From: an uncultured Spirochaetaceae bacterium
GTDB taxonomy: Bacteria; Spirochaetota; Spirochaetia; Treponematales; Treponemataceae
DNA length: 5,285 nt
Reading direction: 5' to 3'
Assembly (NCBI GenBank): GCA_902773215.1
Contig: CACYDQ010000116.1
Span: 1 to 5,285, forward strand
The notes under the pieces were generated by a model, which saw only the letters and a program-made list of their open reading frames with translations, did no database searches and was not told the origin of the DNA. The position numbers and the translations under genes are program-made. Below, piece after piece: positions 1-5,138 of this stretch (position 1 is its first letter; every line of letters starts with the position of its first letter).

Positions 1-80
1 GCTCCATACGGCTCCATACGGCTCCATACGGCTCCATACGGCTCCATACGGCTCCATACGGCTCCATACGGCTCCATACG
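1..80. repeat. 10-bp tandem repeat array, 8 perfect copies, open at the left edge
   Basis: The unit GCTCCATACG is repeated eight times head to tail with no mismatch. It is followed at 81 by a degenerate remnant (GCCATA, as if TC had been deleted). The array begins at base 1, so the true copy number is unknown. The period is close to one helical turn. Because 10 is not a multiple of 3, three units make a 30-bp stop-free cycle. All plus frames would read the decapeptide APYGSIRLHT and all minus frames RMEPYGAVWS. I see no start codon with a ribosome binding site that would make it coding. It lies about 135 bp upstream of the lipoprotein gene. The function is unknown; a variable-number array affecting the downstream gene is inference. 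Confidence 0.95.
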
Positions 81-97
81 GCCATAACTATGCTCTA

Positions 98-139
98 AAG
101 AATTCCATATACGTAAACATCTCCTCGGGGAAGAATTCC
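98..139. repeat. 9-bp direct repeat AAGAATTCC, two copies 33 bp apart
   Basis: AAGAATTCC occurs at 98-106 and again at 131-139, a 33-bp offset or roughly three helical turns. The core GAATTC is palindromic. The second copy runs into the left arm of the hairpin at 138-172. This could be a pair of regulator half-sites in the leader of the lipoprotein gene, or chance. Nothing else in the stretch identifies it. Confidence 0.4.
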
Positions 140-181
140 GCACCAAGCCTGGCTCTGTCGGGCTTGGTGCGGCCGTTTTTT
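138..181 (+). terminator. Strong intrinsic-terminator-type hairpin in front of the lipoprotein gene
   Basis: A perfect 12-bp stem (CCGCACCAAGCC at 138-149 with GGCTTGGTGCGG at 161-172) closes an 11-nt loop. It is followed by CCG and six T (176-181). It is oriented for plus-strand transcription. Only 34 nt separate the T tract from the lipoprotein start codon. It either ends a transcript from the left of the window or acts as an attenuator in the lipoprotein mRNA leader. I see no obvious competing antiterminator stem. The spacing to the ORF is odd for a plain upstream terminator. Confidence 0.8.
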
Positions 182-192
182 CCGGGGGCAAA

Positions 193-198
193 TATAAC
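193..198 (+). promoter_or_regulatory. Possible -10 element (TATAAC) for the lipoprotein gene
   Basis: TATAAC matches the sigma-70 -10 consensus at five of six positions and lies in the only AT-rich patch between the hairpin and the gene. No acceptable -35 is visible at 16-18 bp spacing, where the sequence is GC-rich hairpin arm. If used, transcription would begin near 205, giving a leader of about ten bases that starts at the ribosome binding site. This is a weak call; a promoter upstream of the hairpin is the main alternative. Confidence 0.2.
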
Positions 199-203
199 AA
201 ATC

Positions 204-209
204 AGGAGA
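204..209 (+). promoter_or_regulatory. Ribosome binding site of the lipoprotein gene
   Basis: AGGAGA lies about seven bases before the ATG at 216. It fixes that start over downstream alternatives and is consistent with a complete lipoprotein signal peptide beginning there. Confidence 0.8.
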
Positions 210-215
210 CATAGA

Positions 216-1733
216 ATGAAAAAGACTCTTATCCGCGGCCTGGCCCTGCTTGCGGCAGGTCTTCTGGCGGCATCCCTTTCGGCCTGCAAGGACAGCTCGA
301 AGAGCGACAAAGATGGCGAAACCTACACCCCGCCCGCCAGCACCGATACAGGTAGTAGCGGTACGGCGGCTGGCGGCACTACGACCGAGAGCGAGATTAT
401 GGCTACTGGCTACAGTGTTGCTCATACATTGAAAAACAGCCTTAATGCGGGTGATGTTTCCGTGCTCAAATCTTTCAAGCCCTCTTCTGCCGCACCCGCT
501 GCCGGAATTACGACCCAAAAGATTTCCGATATTTATTCTCCCGTTGATGTCCTTGCGTGGCTTGACGGGGAAACCATCTGGTACTATGCGGCCGGCTACA
601 CTGACAGCGGCAAGAAAATCCCGATGAACAAGGACTCTGGCGGGATGTTCTCCGACTGTAAGGGATTGAAGTCGATAGACCTGAGTGGCTTCGACACGTC
701 CAGGGTCACGAAAATGGGCGGTAATAATGGAATGTTTGACGGCTGCACGAACGTGACGGATTTGAACCTGAGCAATTTTGATACAAGCCAGGTTACGAGC
801 ATGAACCGTATGTTCTTCGGATGTTCCAGCCTGACGAGCCTTGACCTGAGTAAGTTCAACACGAGCAAGGTCACCGATATGAGCGATATGTTCTCCGGCT
901 GCTCCGGGCTGACCAGTTTGGACTTGAGCAGTTTCGACACGAGCAGCGTTACGAAAATGAGCCATGTTTACGGTATGTTCTACAAATGTTCCAGCCTGAC
1001 AAGCCTTGACCTGAGCAGTTGGAATACGGGTAGTGTTACAAGCATGAGCAGTATGTTCTACAGATGTTCCAGCCTGACGAGCCTGAACGTGGGCAGCTGG
1101 AATACGGGTAGTGTCACCAGTATGAGCGAGATGTTCTCCGGCTGCACGGGACTTACGAGCCTGAACGTGGGCAGCTGGAATACGGGTAGCGTTACAAGCA
1201 TGAGAGAGATGTTCTCCGGCTGTACGGGGCTTGCGAGCCTGTCTGTGGGCAGCTTGAACACGAGTAAGGTTACTGACATGAGCGAGATGTTCTCCAACTG
1301 TACGGGGCTTACGGGCCTTGATTTGTCCGGCTGGAATACGGGGAGCGTCACAAACATGAGCAAGATGTTCCATGAATGTTCCAATCTTGCAAGCCTTGAC
1401 GTAACAGGATGGGATACAGCCCATGTTACTGATATGAATTCTGTTTTCTACGGATGTTCCAGTCTTTCGAGCCTTGATTTGAGCAGCTGGGATACAGCCA
1501 ACGTTACGAACATGCTCTTCATGTTTGAATACTGCGTAAACCTGGGTACCATTTTTGCTTCTAATCGCTTCGTGACGACAGGAGTTGGGGCGTATTGTGA
1601 TAATTATATGTTTTATTGGTGTACCAGCCTTGTCGGTGGGGCAGGGACAACATACAGCTCCGGCAGTACAGGCAAAGACCGTGCCCGCATAGACGGCGGC
1701 TCGTCTGCCCGCGGCTACTTTACTGCGAGATAG
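216..1733 (+). CDS. BspA-type leucine-rich 26-residue-repeat surface lipoprotein (DUF285 family)
   Basis: The 505-residue product is predicted to be exported and lipid-anchored. It has basic residues MKK, a hydrophobic stretch (5-20) and a lipobox L21-S22-A23 before C24, followed by a Ser/Thr/Gly/Asp-rich linker (25-60). After an N-terminal region that includes WYYAAGYTDSGKKIP (about residues 65-150) come eleven tandem repeats over residues 153-444. Nine are 26 residues and two (the first and fourth) are 29. The consensus is SLDLSSWNTGSVTSMSxMFxGC followed by xxLT. Each repeat carries the MF..C motif with one cysteine. A C-terminal cap (445-505) ends in ARIDGG...GYFTAR, a typical ending for this family. 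Members are known as bacterial surface or adhesion-type proteins, abundant in host-associated anaerobes; the ligand here cannot be inferred. It is monocistronic: a hairpin lies just upstream, a strong terminator just downstream, and hicAB converges on it. Confidence 0.9.
   Translation: MKKTLIRGLALLAAGLLAASLSACKDSSKSDKDGETYTPPASTDTGSSGTAAGGTTTESEIMATGYSVAHTLKNSLNAGDVSVLKSFKPSSAAPAAGITTQKISDIYSPVDVLAWLDGETIWYYAAGYTDSGKKIPMNKDSGGMFSDCKGLKSIDLSGFDTSRVTKMGGNNGMFDGCTNVTDLNLSNFDTSQVTSMNRMFFGCSSLTSLDLSKFNTSKVTDMSDMFSGCSGLTSLDLSSFDTSSVTKMSHVYGMFYKCSSLTSLDLSSWNTGSVTSMSSMFYRCSSLTSLNVGSWNTGSVTSMSEMFSGCTGLTSLNVGSWNTGSVTSMREMFSGCTGLASLSVGSLNTSKVTDMSEMFSNCTGLTGLDLSGWNTGSVTNMSKMFHECSNLASLDVTGWDTAHVTDMNSVFYGCSSLSSLDLSSWDTANVTNMLFMFEYCVNLGTIFASNRFVTTGVGAYCDNYMFYWCTSLVGGAGTTYSSGSTGKDRARIDGGSSARGYFTAR
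672..1547 (+). repeat. Tandem 78/87-bp coding repeats of the lipoprotein gene
   Basis: Eleven in-frame units encode residues 153-444: nine of 78 bp and two of 87 bp (units 1 and 4). Both long units carry three extra residues at the same point, between VTKM and MF. Most units have diverged at DNA level, but the adjacent units at 1080-1157 and 1158-1235 differ at only about nine positions by eye, most of them silent. This suggests a recent duplication and a substrate for recombinational gain or loss of repeats. Confidence 0.9.
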
Positions 1734-1781
1734 GCCGGCTTCGGCACGGCTTCCTGCCTCCCGTAGATTTCGTTCCCTATG

Positions 1782-1822
1782 ACAGCCTCGCCCCGGTTCT
1801 CGGACCGGGCGGGGCTGTTTTT
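1782..1822 (+). terminator. Intrinsic terminator of the lipoprotein gene
   Basis: The left arm ACAGCCTCGCCCCGGT (1782-1797) pairs with ACCGGGCGGGGCTGT (1804-1818), with one G-T wobble and one bulged C. It is followed by a T run at 1818-1822. The T tract ends two bases before the end of hicB, which is read from the other strand. Read on the minus strand the hairpin has no U tract on its 3' side, so it is not a canonical terminator for hicAB, although the stem could still protect that mRNA's 3' end. Confidence 0.9.
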
Positions 1823-1824
1823 GT

Positions 1825-2253
1825 TCACGCGATGGCGGCGGTTTTGGGCTCCTCTACGCCGAGGAATGATTTGAGGGCATCTTGAAAGACCTTTGAGCAG
1901 TTTACCTGCTTTTCGTCGGCAAGGGCCGCAAGCCATGCGGGGAGGGAAAGGGTCTTCTTTACGAACGATGTCCTTACTGCGGCACGGACGGACGGCATGA
2001 ACACATCGATGACGGCAGGGACACAGTTTGCCCCGAGTGCTATTTCAGTGAGGGGGCGTGACTCCGGGATTGCCTCTCCGTCCTGCTCCATTCCGAACAA
2101 ATGGAGTCCCAGTGCTTCCCGTGCATTCCGTATGGCTTCTTCAGTTGCATTCGCATCCGCACAGGAAAAACATCCGGGCAAGTCAGGGAAGCTAATGTTG
2201 ATGCCGTCCTCGGCGTATTCCAAGACAGCTATAAATGCATATTCGTTTTTCAT
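1825..2253 (-). CDS. hicB: HicB antitoxin of a type II toxin-antitoxin pair
   Basis: This 142-residue protein has the two-part layout of long HicB antitoxins. The N-terminal part (about 1-70) is a partial RNase-H-like HicB domain with the hallmark FPDLPGCFSCAD (22-33) and the following EEAIRNAREALGLHL helix. The C-terminal part (about 98-132), KKTLSLPAWLAALADE and VNCSKVFQDALKSFL, looks like a ribbon-helix-helix DNA-binding unit. HicB of this type neutralises HicA by direct binding and represses its own promoter. Its ATG shares one base with the hicA stop codon (TGATG), and an AAGGAG site inside hicA (2262-2267 on the complement) sits eight bases before it, so translation is probably coupled. 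The order is toxin first, antitoxin second, the usual order for hicAB. Confidence 0.92.
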   Translation of the reverse strand: MKNEYAFIAVLEYAEDGINISFPDLPGCFSCADANATEEAIRNAREALGLHLFGMEQDGEAIPESRPLTEIALGANCVPAVIDVFMPSVRAAVRTSFVKKTLSLPAWLAALADEKQVNCSKVFQDALKSFLGVEEPKTAAIA

Positions 2254-2456
2254 CAGTGCTTCTCCTTCTGGGATATTCCAGCCTGCTTGAAAATGTTCCT
2301 AACTGTTCCAATCGGAACTTTCCGTTTCGGATGTGGAACGGTTACTCGCCCCGATTTTGTTGGATGCTTAAACTGGTGGTGACTCCCAACGCAGGCAACC
2401 TCATACCAGCCATCCGCCTCAATTATCCGTATCACGTCTCGTGAAGAGTATTCCAA
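2253..2456 (-). CDS. hicA: HicA toxin, mRNA interferase (YcfA/HicA family)
   Basis: This 67-residue product is the normal size for HicA, a small dsRBD-like ribonuclease that cleaves mRNA and arrests growth until bound by HicB. It shows nearly the whole family signature: SSRDVIRIIEADGWYEV (4-20), GSHHQFKHP (24-32), TVPHPKRKVPIGTVRNIFKQAGI (39-61). H27 in GSHH is the residue expected to be catalytic by family alignment, so the toxin looks intact. The start is TTG at 2456, not ATG. It is favoured because AAGGAG lies six bases upstream and the N-terminus then matches typical HicA proteins. GC is about 47-53% by hand count over three 60-base lines, well below the rluA gene beside it, consistent with a transferred module. 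Confidence 0.93.
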   Translation of the reverse strand: MEYSSRDVIRIIEADGWYEVACVGSHHQFKHPTKSGRVTVPHPKRKVPIGTVRNIFKQAGISQKEKH

Positions 2457-2462
2457 TCAGCT

Positions 2463-2468
2463 CTCCTT
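2463..2468 (-). promoter_or_regulatory. Ribosome binding site that decides the TTG start of hicA
   Basis: On the minus strand AAGGAG is followed by AGCTGA and then TTG. The spacing is ideal, and no ATG gives a better N-terminus. The predicted transcription start lies at about the first base of this site, so the hicAB leader may be only about 12 nt. Confidence 0.75.
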
Positions 2469-2474
2469 ATGTGC

Positions 2475-2503
2475 ACTGTACATAATTTATTATGTATTGT
2501 CAA
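2475..2503 (-). promoter_or_regulatory. hicAB promoter
   Basis: A perfect -35 TTGACA (complement of 2498-2503) is followed after exactly 17 bp by TACAGT (complement of 2475-2480), a four-of-six match to the -10 consensus. The -35 overlaps the rluA stop codon (2500-2502), so hicAB is packed directly onto the end of rluA with its own promoter. The spacer is very AT-rich in an otherwise GC-rich neighbourhood. Confidence 0.75.
2479..2496. promoter_or_regulatory. Probable HicB operator (perfect inverted repeat)
   Basis: TACATAAT and ATTATGTA form a perfect 8-bp inverted repeat separated by two bases. It fills the spacer between the -35 and -10 of the hicAB promoter and touches the -10. A ribbon-helix-helix dimer pair bound there would block RNA polymerase, matching the known autorepression of hicAB by HicB-HicA complexes. 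The assignment to HicB is inference from position and from the C-terminal domain of HicB. Confidence 0.75.
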
Positions 2504-3603
2504 GGAAGTCGAATCGTCTCCTTGAACCACCCCCGCACGGCCTTTTCAAATGCCTCCGGCAGGGGGGCTTCGATGCGGGCCGGCAGGGCGAGGGGATTGT
2601 CCGGGGAAAACTCCAGGCGGAGGGCGTGCAGGAAAAAGCTTCCGCCGCCAGAGTGCCCGCCGGGGCCCCCGTATGCCCTGTCGCCGTAGAGAGGGTGGCC
2701 GTGCAGGGCTGACTGGGCGCGTATCTGGTGCTTGCGGCCGGTCAAAAGCTCGTACTGCACCAGTGTCAGCTCGGCCTGCCCCTTTCGGCCATAGCTGGCG
2801 GGATGCACCCGGGTGCAGGCAAGAACGCCGCCATCTTCTCCGTCTGCCGCCCGCCTGACGGTGTAAAAGCCTCCGTCCCGGTTGTCGCCGCTCTCGCCCC
2901 CCGCTGTAAGCCGGTCTTCCCACAGGGCATCCTCTTCCAGCCGTCCCATGCAGATTCCGAGGTAGAACTTCCGTATTGCCCGCTCCTGTATCGCCTTGCT
3001 GAACCATGCGGCCCCCCGCGCGCTCCGGGATATGGCGAGGACTCCCGAGGTGTAGCGGTCCAGGCGGTGGAGGGGGGCGGGGGTAAAGGAAAGCGAGCCG
3101 TGGGGGCCTTCTGCTTCCCATTCTGCCCTGACAATCTGGCTTATGCTTATGTCACAGCCGGCGGACGGCTGTACGCTGATGCCCGCAGGTTTGTTGATGA
3201 ACATGAGGTCATCGTTCTGGAAGAGGATTTCCAGAGTTGGTCCTGCTTTTGAAGCGCGGGTCGGCCGCGTGCTGGCAGAAGACGGGGAGGGGAGGGGGAG
3301 GCTGCCGGGAGCCGGGCACCGCGCTTGTGCCGTGGTCGGGCTGTTCGGCTGCCCATTTCCCGCTCCTGCTGTCCCCGGTATGAGGAAGCAAGCTATCTCT
3401 ATCTTGTCTCCCTCGTGCACCCGTGCGGACGCTTCTGCCTTGCTCCCGTTCAGCTTGACGAGCTTTTTCCGCAGGGCCTGGAAGATATTGACGCTGGCTA
3501 CCCTGCTGTCCGGAGCTGCCCTGCCGTCCAGCACCGCCCGGACTACCCTGTCCAGGCGTTTTCCCTCATCGTCCTTGCCTGCCGTGAATGTCGTGAATTC
3601 CAT
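2500..3603 (-). CDS. RluA-family pseudouridine synthase with N-terminal S4 domain
   Basis: This enzyme isomerises specific uridines of rRNA or tRNA to pseudouridine. The N-terminal part (about 14-75) looks like an S4 RNA-binding domain: GKRLDRVVRAVL, then IFQALRKKLVKLNG, then VHEGDKIEI. The catalytic domain starts at ILFQNDDLMFINKPAGISVQP (126-146). It contains the family motif HRLDRYTSGVL (179-189) with catalytic aspartate D182, the KFYLGI strand (212-217) and TGRKHQIRAQ followed by HPLYGDRAYGG (288-313). The 367 residues exceed the usual 300-330 of RluC/RluD proteins, largely because of a Pro/Ser/Ala/Thr-rich low-complexity linker at about 77-122 between the two domains. The exact target uridine cannot be told from sequence. 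The gene is very GC-rich (67% and 72% in two hand-counted 60-base lines). It follows the yaiI-like gene by 67 bp on the same strand. Confidence 0.93.
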   Translation of the reverse strand: MEFTTFTAGKDDEGKRLDRVVRAVLDGRAAPDSRVASVNIFQALRKKLVKLNGSKAEASARVHEGDKIEIACFLIPGTAGAGNGQPNSPTTAQARCPAPGSLPLPSPSSASTRPTRASKAGPTLEILFQNDDLMFINKPAGISVQPSAGCDISISQIVRAEWEAEGPHGSLSFTPAPLHRLDRYTSGVLAISRSARGAAWFSKAIQERAIRKFYLGICMGRLEEDALWEDRLTAGGESGDNRDGGFYTVRRAADGEDGGVLACTRVHPASYGRKGQAELTLVQYELLTGRKHQIRAQSALHGHPLYGDRAYGGPGGHSGGGSFFLHALRLEFSPDNPLALPARIEAPLPEAFEKAVRGWFKETIRLP

Positions 3604-3623
3604 GTACTCGCCCGCCGCCTTCT

Positions 3624-3655
3624 AAAAAAATCGGCCCCCTCTTTAGAGACGCCCC
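3624..3655 (-). terminator. Weak terminator candidate between the yaiI-like gene and rluA-type gene
   Basis: Read on the minus strand, GGCGTCTC, loop TAAA and GAGGGGGCC form an imperfect stem with two mismatches and a G-T pair, followed by GA and seven T (complement of 3624-3630). The T run is convincing but the stem is poor. It may cause partial termination and separate the upstream ribosomal/division unit from the pseudouridine synthase gene. Confidence 0.35.
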
Positions 3656-3670
3656 GTTCTGCTGTCCGGC

Positions 3671-4159
3671 TCACAGGCCCATCGAAGCCAGGAGGGAGGA
3701 GAGGCACTTGCCGAACGCGTCCAGCTCCCTGCCCCCGTAGCTCTCGCGGCTGTGCCCCTTGTGCAGGCCCAGGGCTTCCATCTGCATGGAAAGCTCCCGC
3801 TCCTTGAGCCGTTTCTCTACCGTCCGCTTGTCGTAGCACACGCCCCGGTCGTTGATGACGTGCACCCCCTTGTCAACGAGCCGGGCGGCCAGCGGGATGT
3901 CCCGGGTCGCCACAATGTCGCCCGGCGCACAGCCGTCTGCAATGCAGTCGTCCGCTGCCCCGGGAGTCTGGGGACATAGCCTCATTTCAAAGAGGGTGTT
4001 TTGGATGCTGAACGCTATGTCGTGGTTTGCGACGTAACTGACGCGAAGCCCCTTGCTGGCCGCAGTCTTCAGCAACAAGTCACGCGCCCTTGCGGGGAAG
4101 GAGTCCGCATCCACCCAGATCCGGGCTGTTTCTGCCACGGGAGGCGCTTCAGTCAACAT
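3671..4159 (-). CDS. YaiI/YqxD family protein (DUF188, UPF0178), PIN-like fold
   Basis: The 162-residue product matches the usual size (about 150) of this conserved but functionally unassigned family, thought to have a PIN-like nuclease-type fold. Visible hallmarks are IWVDADSFP (14-22) with acidic D17 and D19, the PGAADDCIAD segment (66-75) and GDIVATRDIPLAARLVDKG (80-98), which is close to the family consensus. The C-terminal part is basic and less typical. The start codon lies within zapA: the two genes share the 11 bases ATGTTGACTGA, so translation is probably coupled, with AAGG nine bases upstream as ribosome binding site. Biochemical function is not established for the family, and none is assigned here. 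Confidence 0.9.
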   Translation of the reverse strand: MLTEAPPVAETARIWVDADSFPARARDLLLKTAASKGLRVSYVANHDIAFSIQNTLFEMRLCPQTPGAADDCIADGCAPGDIVATRDIPLAARLVDKGVHVINDRGVCYDKRTVEKRLKERELSMQMEALGLHKGHSRESYGGRELDAFGKCLSSLLASMGL

Positions 4160-4460
4160 CTGAGAGGACCTTGTCTATCTTTTCTATCATGTCGGCGGTA
4201 ATGCGGTTTGCTTCCGCATCGTTGGAGTTGTTCAAGGCCTTGGAGTAGCTTGCGTTGCGCTGCTTCTCTTTGTACAGCTCGTCGACGAGGGTTATTCCCG
4301 CCATGATGCTTATCTCAAGGTTGTCTTTTATTTTGCTTGTGCTTTTTATCGTGCTGATTATTTCTGAATAATAGGAGAAGAGCTTTTTGAGGTATGCGTC
4401 TTCCTCCGGGGCCTGCACGGCAAAGGATGTTCCCAAAATGTCTATCTGGAGTCTGCCCAT
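4149..4460 (-). CDS. zapA: Cell division protein ZapA
   Basis: The 103-residue product fits ZapA, the small dimeric/tetrameric factor that cross-links FtsZ protofilaments at the division site. The N-terminal globular head begins GRLQIDILGTSFAVQAPEED (2-21), with the typical short beta strands and an acidic turn. The central helix NLEISIMAGITLVDELYKEK (47-66) corresponds to the conserved ALNLADEL-type segment of ZapA. The C-terminal portion (about 75-101) is a charged helix suited to coiled-coil pairing. It begins 24 bp after the preceding coiled-coil gene and overlaps the next gene by 11 bp, so it lies in the middle of a transcription unit. Its ribosome binding site is weak (GGGACGG), again suggesting dependence on upstream translation. 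Confidence 0.85.
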   Translation of the reverse strand: MGRLQIDILGTSFAVQAPEEDAYLKKLFSYYSEIISTIKSTSKIKDNLEISIMAGITLVDELYKEKQRNASYSKALNNSNDAEANRITADMIEKIDKVLSDVD

Positions 4461-4484
4461 TGCCGCCGTCCCGGAGAGATACGA

Positions 4485-5108
4485 TTAGAAAATGTCGAAC
4501 TGCCCGTTCAGGGAATCCGCGTCCTGTCTCTCACTTTCTGTGGGATTGCTTGCTGCGGATTCATCTGCCGGAGCCGGTGCATTTGGATCTGCCGGGGGCT
4601 CAGCGGGAGCAGGACCCTCAGCGTCAGGGGCAAGCTCGTTGACCTGCACGTCGGTGGACGTGTTCGTCGCGTCAGCAATCTCCTCGGTAACTTCCTTAAG
4701 CTCCTGGGACTCCTCGGTAGAGTTCGTTGCATCGGTGTAGTCGAAGGCAGGGGCATCATCATCCTCTACCTCCTCATCACCTGATGTCTGCGAATCCGCC
4801 TGAACCGGGGAATCAGTCCCCTCTGTCCCTGCGGACTGCGCAGAATCCCCGTCGAGAACTGCGTTCTCAACGGTATCCAACCGGTTCAAGGCCGTAAGTA
4901 TGCCTTCCTCAATCTTGCCCTGATTTGCTTCAAGGAAAGAAACCAACTCCGTTTTTTCGTCCAATGCCTTTGTGAGCTCGGCGCACTTGGTGCGCAAAGC
5001 AGCATTGTCGTTTTTCAGCTGTTCAATCTGTCCCGTGAGGAAGTTGATTTTTCCTACAGCGGTCTCAACCTTTTTCTGCAATAACAAGACTTGATCGAGG
5101 GAAATCAT
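4485..5108 (-). CDS. ZapB-like coiled-coil protein with acidic disordered tail
   Basis: I do not recognise a named family with certainty. Residues 1-83 form a long heptad-type helix (LDQVLLLQKKVETAVGKI, then NFLTGQIEQLKNDNAALRTK, then LTKALDEKTELVSFLE), like the small coiled-coil FtsZ-ring factor ZapB. Residues 85-200 are low-complexity and strongly acidic (rich in Glu, Asp, Ser, Thr, Ala, Pro) and probably disordered. The protein ends in the hydrophobic peptide NGQFDIF (201-207). The 207 residues are far longer than E. coli ZapB (about 80), all of the excess being tail. Position directly before zapA supports a division role, but that is inference. It starts 30 bp after rplT with no terminator between and only a poor ribosome binding site. 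Confidence 0.7.
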   Translation of the reverse strand: MISLDQVLLLQKKVETAVGKINFLTGQIEQLKNDNAALRTKCAELTKALDEKTELVSFLEANQGKIEEGILTALNRLDTVENAVLDGDSAQSAGTEGTDSPVQADSQTSGDEEVEDDDAPAFDYTDATNSTEESQELKEVTEEIADATNTSTDVQVNELAPDAEGPAPAEPPADPNAPAPADESAASNPTESERQDADSLNGQFDIF

Positions 5109-5138
5109 ACCTACTGCACCCTATGCGTTTACGATTTG

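Noticed and set aside
1..80. CRISPR array
   Set aside because: The units are 10 bp and contiguous, with no spacers, and no cas gene is in view.
2..214. Plus-strand frame open from the left edge through the repeats and hairpin, ending in a TAG just before the lipoprotein ATG
   Set aside because: It would read straight through a strong terminator hairpin, has no visible start with a ribosome binding site and its length follows from the stop-free repeat. It could only be revisited with the sequence to the left.
596..1384. Two open frames on the minus strand opposite the lipoprotein repeats (596-940 and 1058-1384)
   Set aside because: They mirror the repetitive coding sequence of the plus strand, have repeat-derived composition and no ribosome binding site.
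1734..1745. Small hairpin GCCG-GCTT-CGGC just after the lipoprotein stop codon as a terminator
   Set aside because: The stem is only 4 bp and has no T tract; the hairpin at 1782-1822 is the convincing terminator.
1734..2500. hicAB as an integron gene cassette (such cassettes occur in Treponema denticola)
   Set aside because: I found no attC-like paired RYYYAAC/GTTRRRY core sites flanking the pair, and no integrase or neighbouring cassettes are visible.
2492..3625. Several plus-strand open frames opposite the pseudouridine synthase gene
   Set aside because: High GC leaves all frames open by lack of stop codons. The translations are Arg/Pro/Gly-rich without recognisable motifs, whereas the minus frame carries clear RluA motifs.
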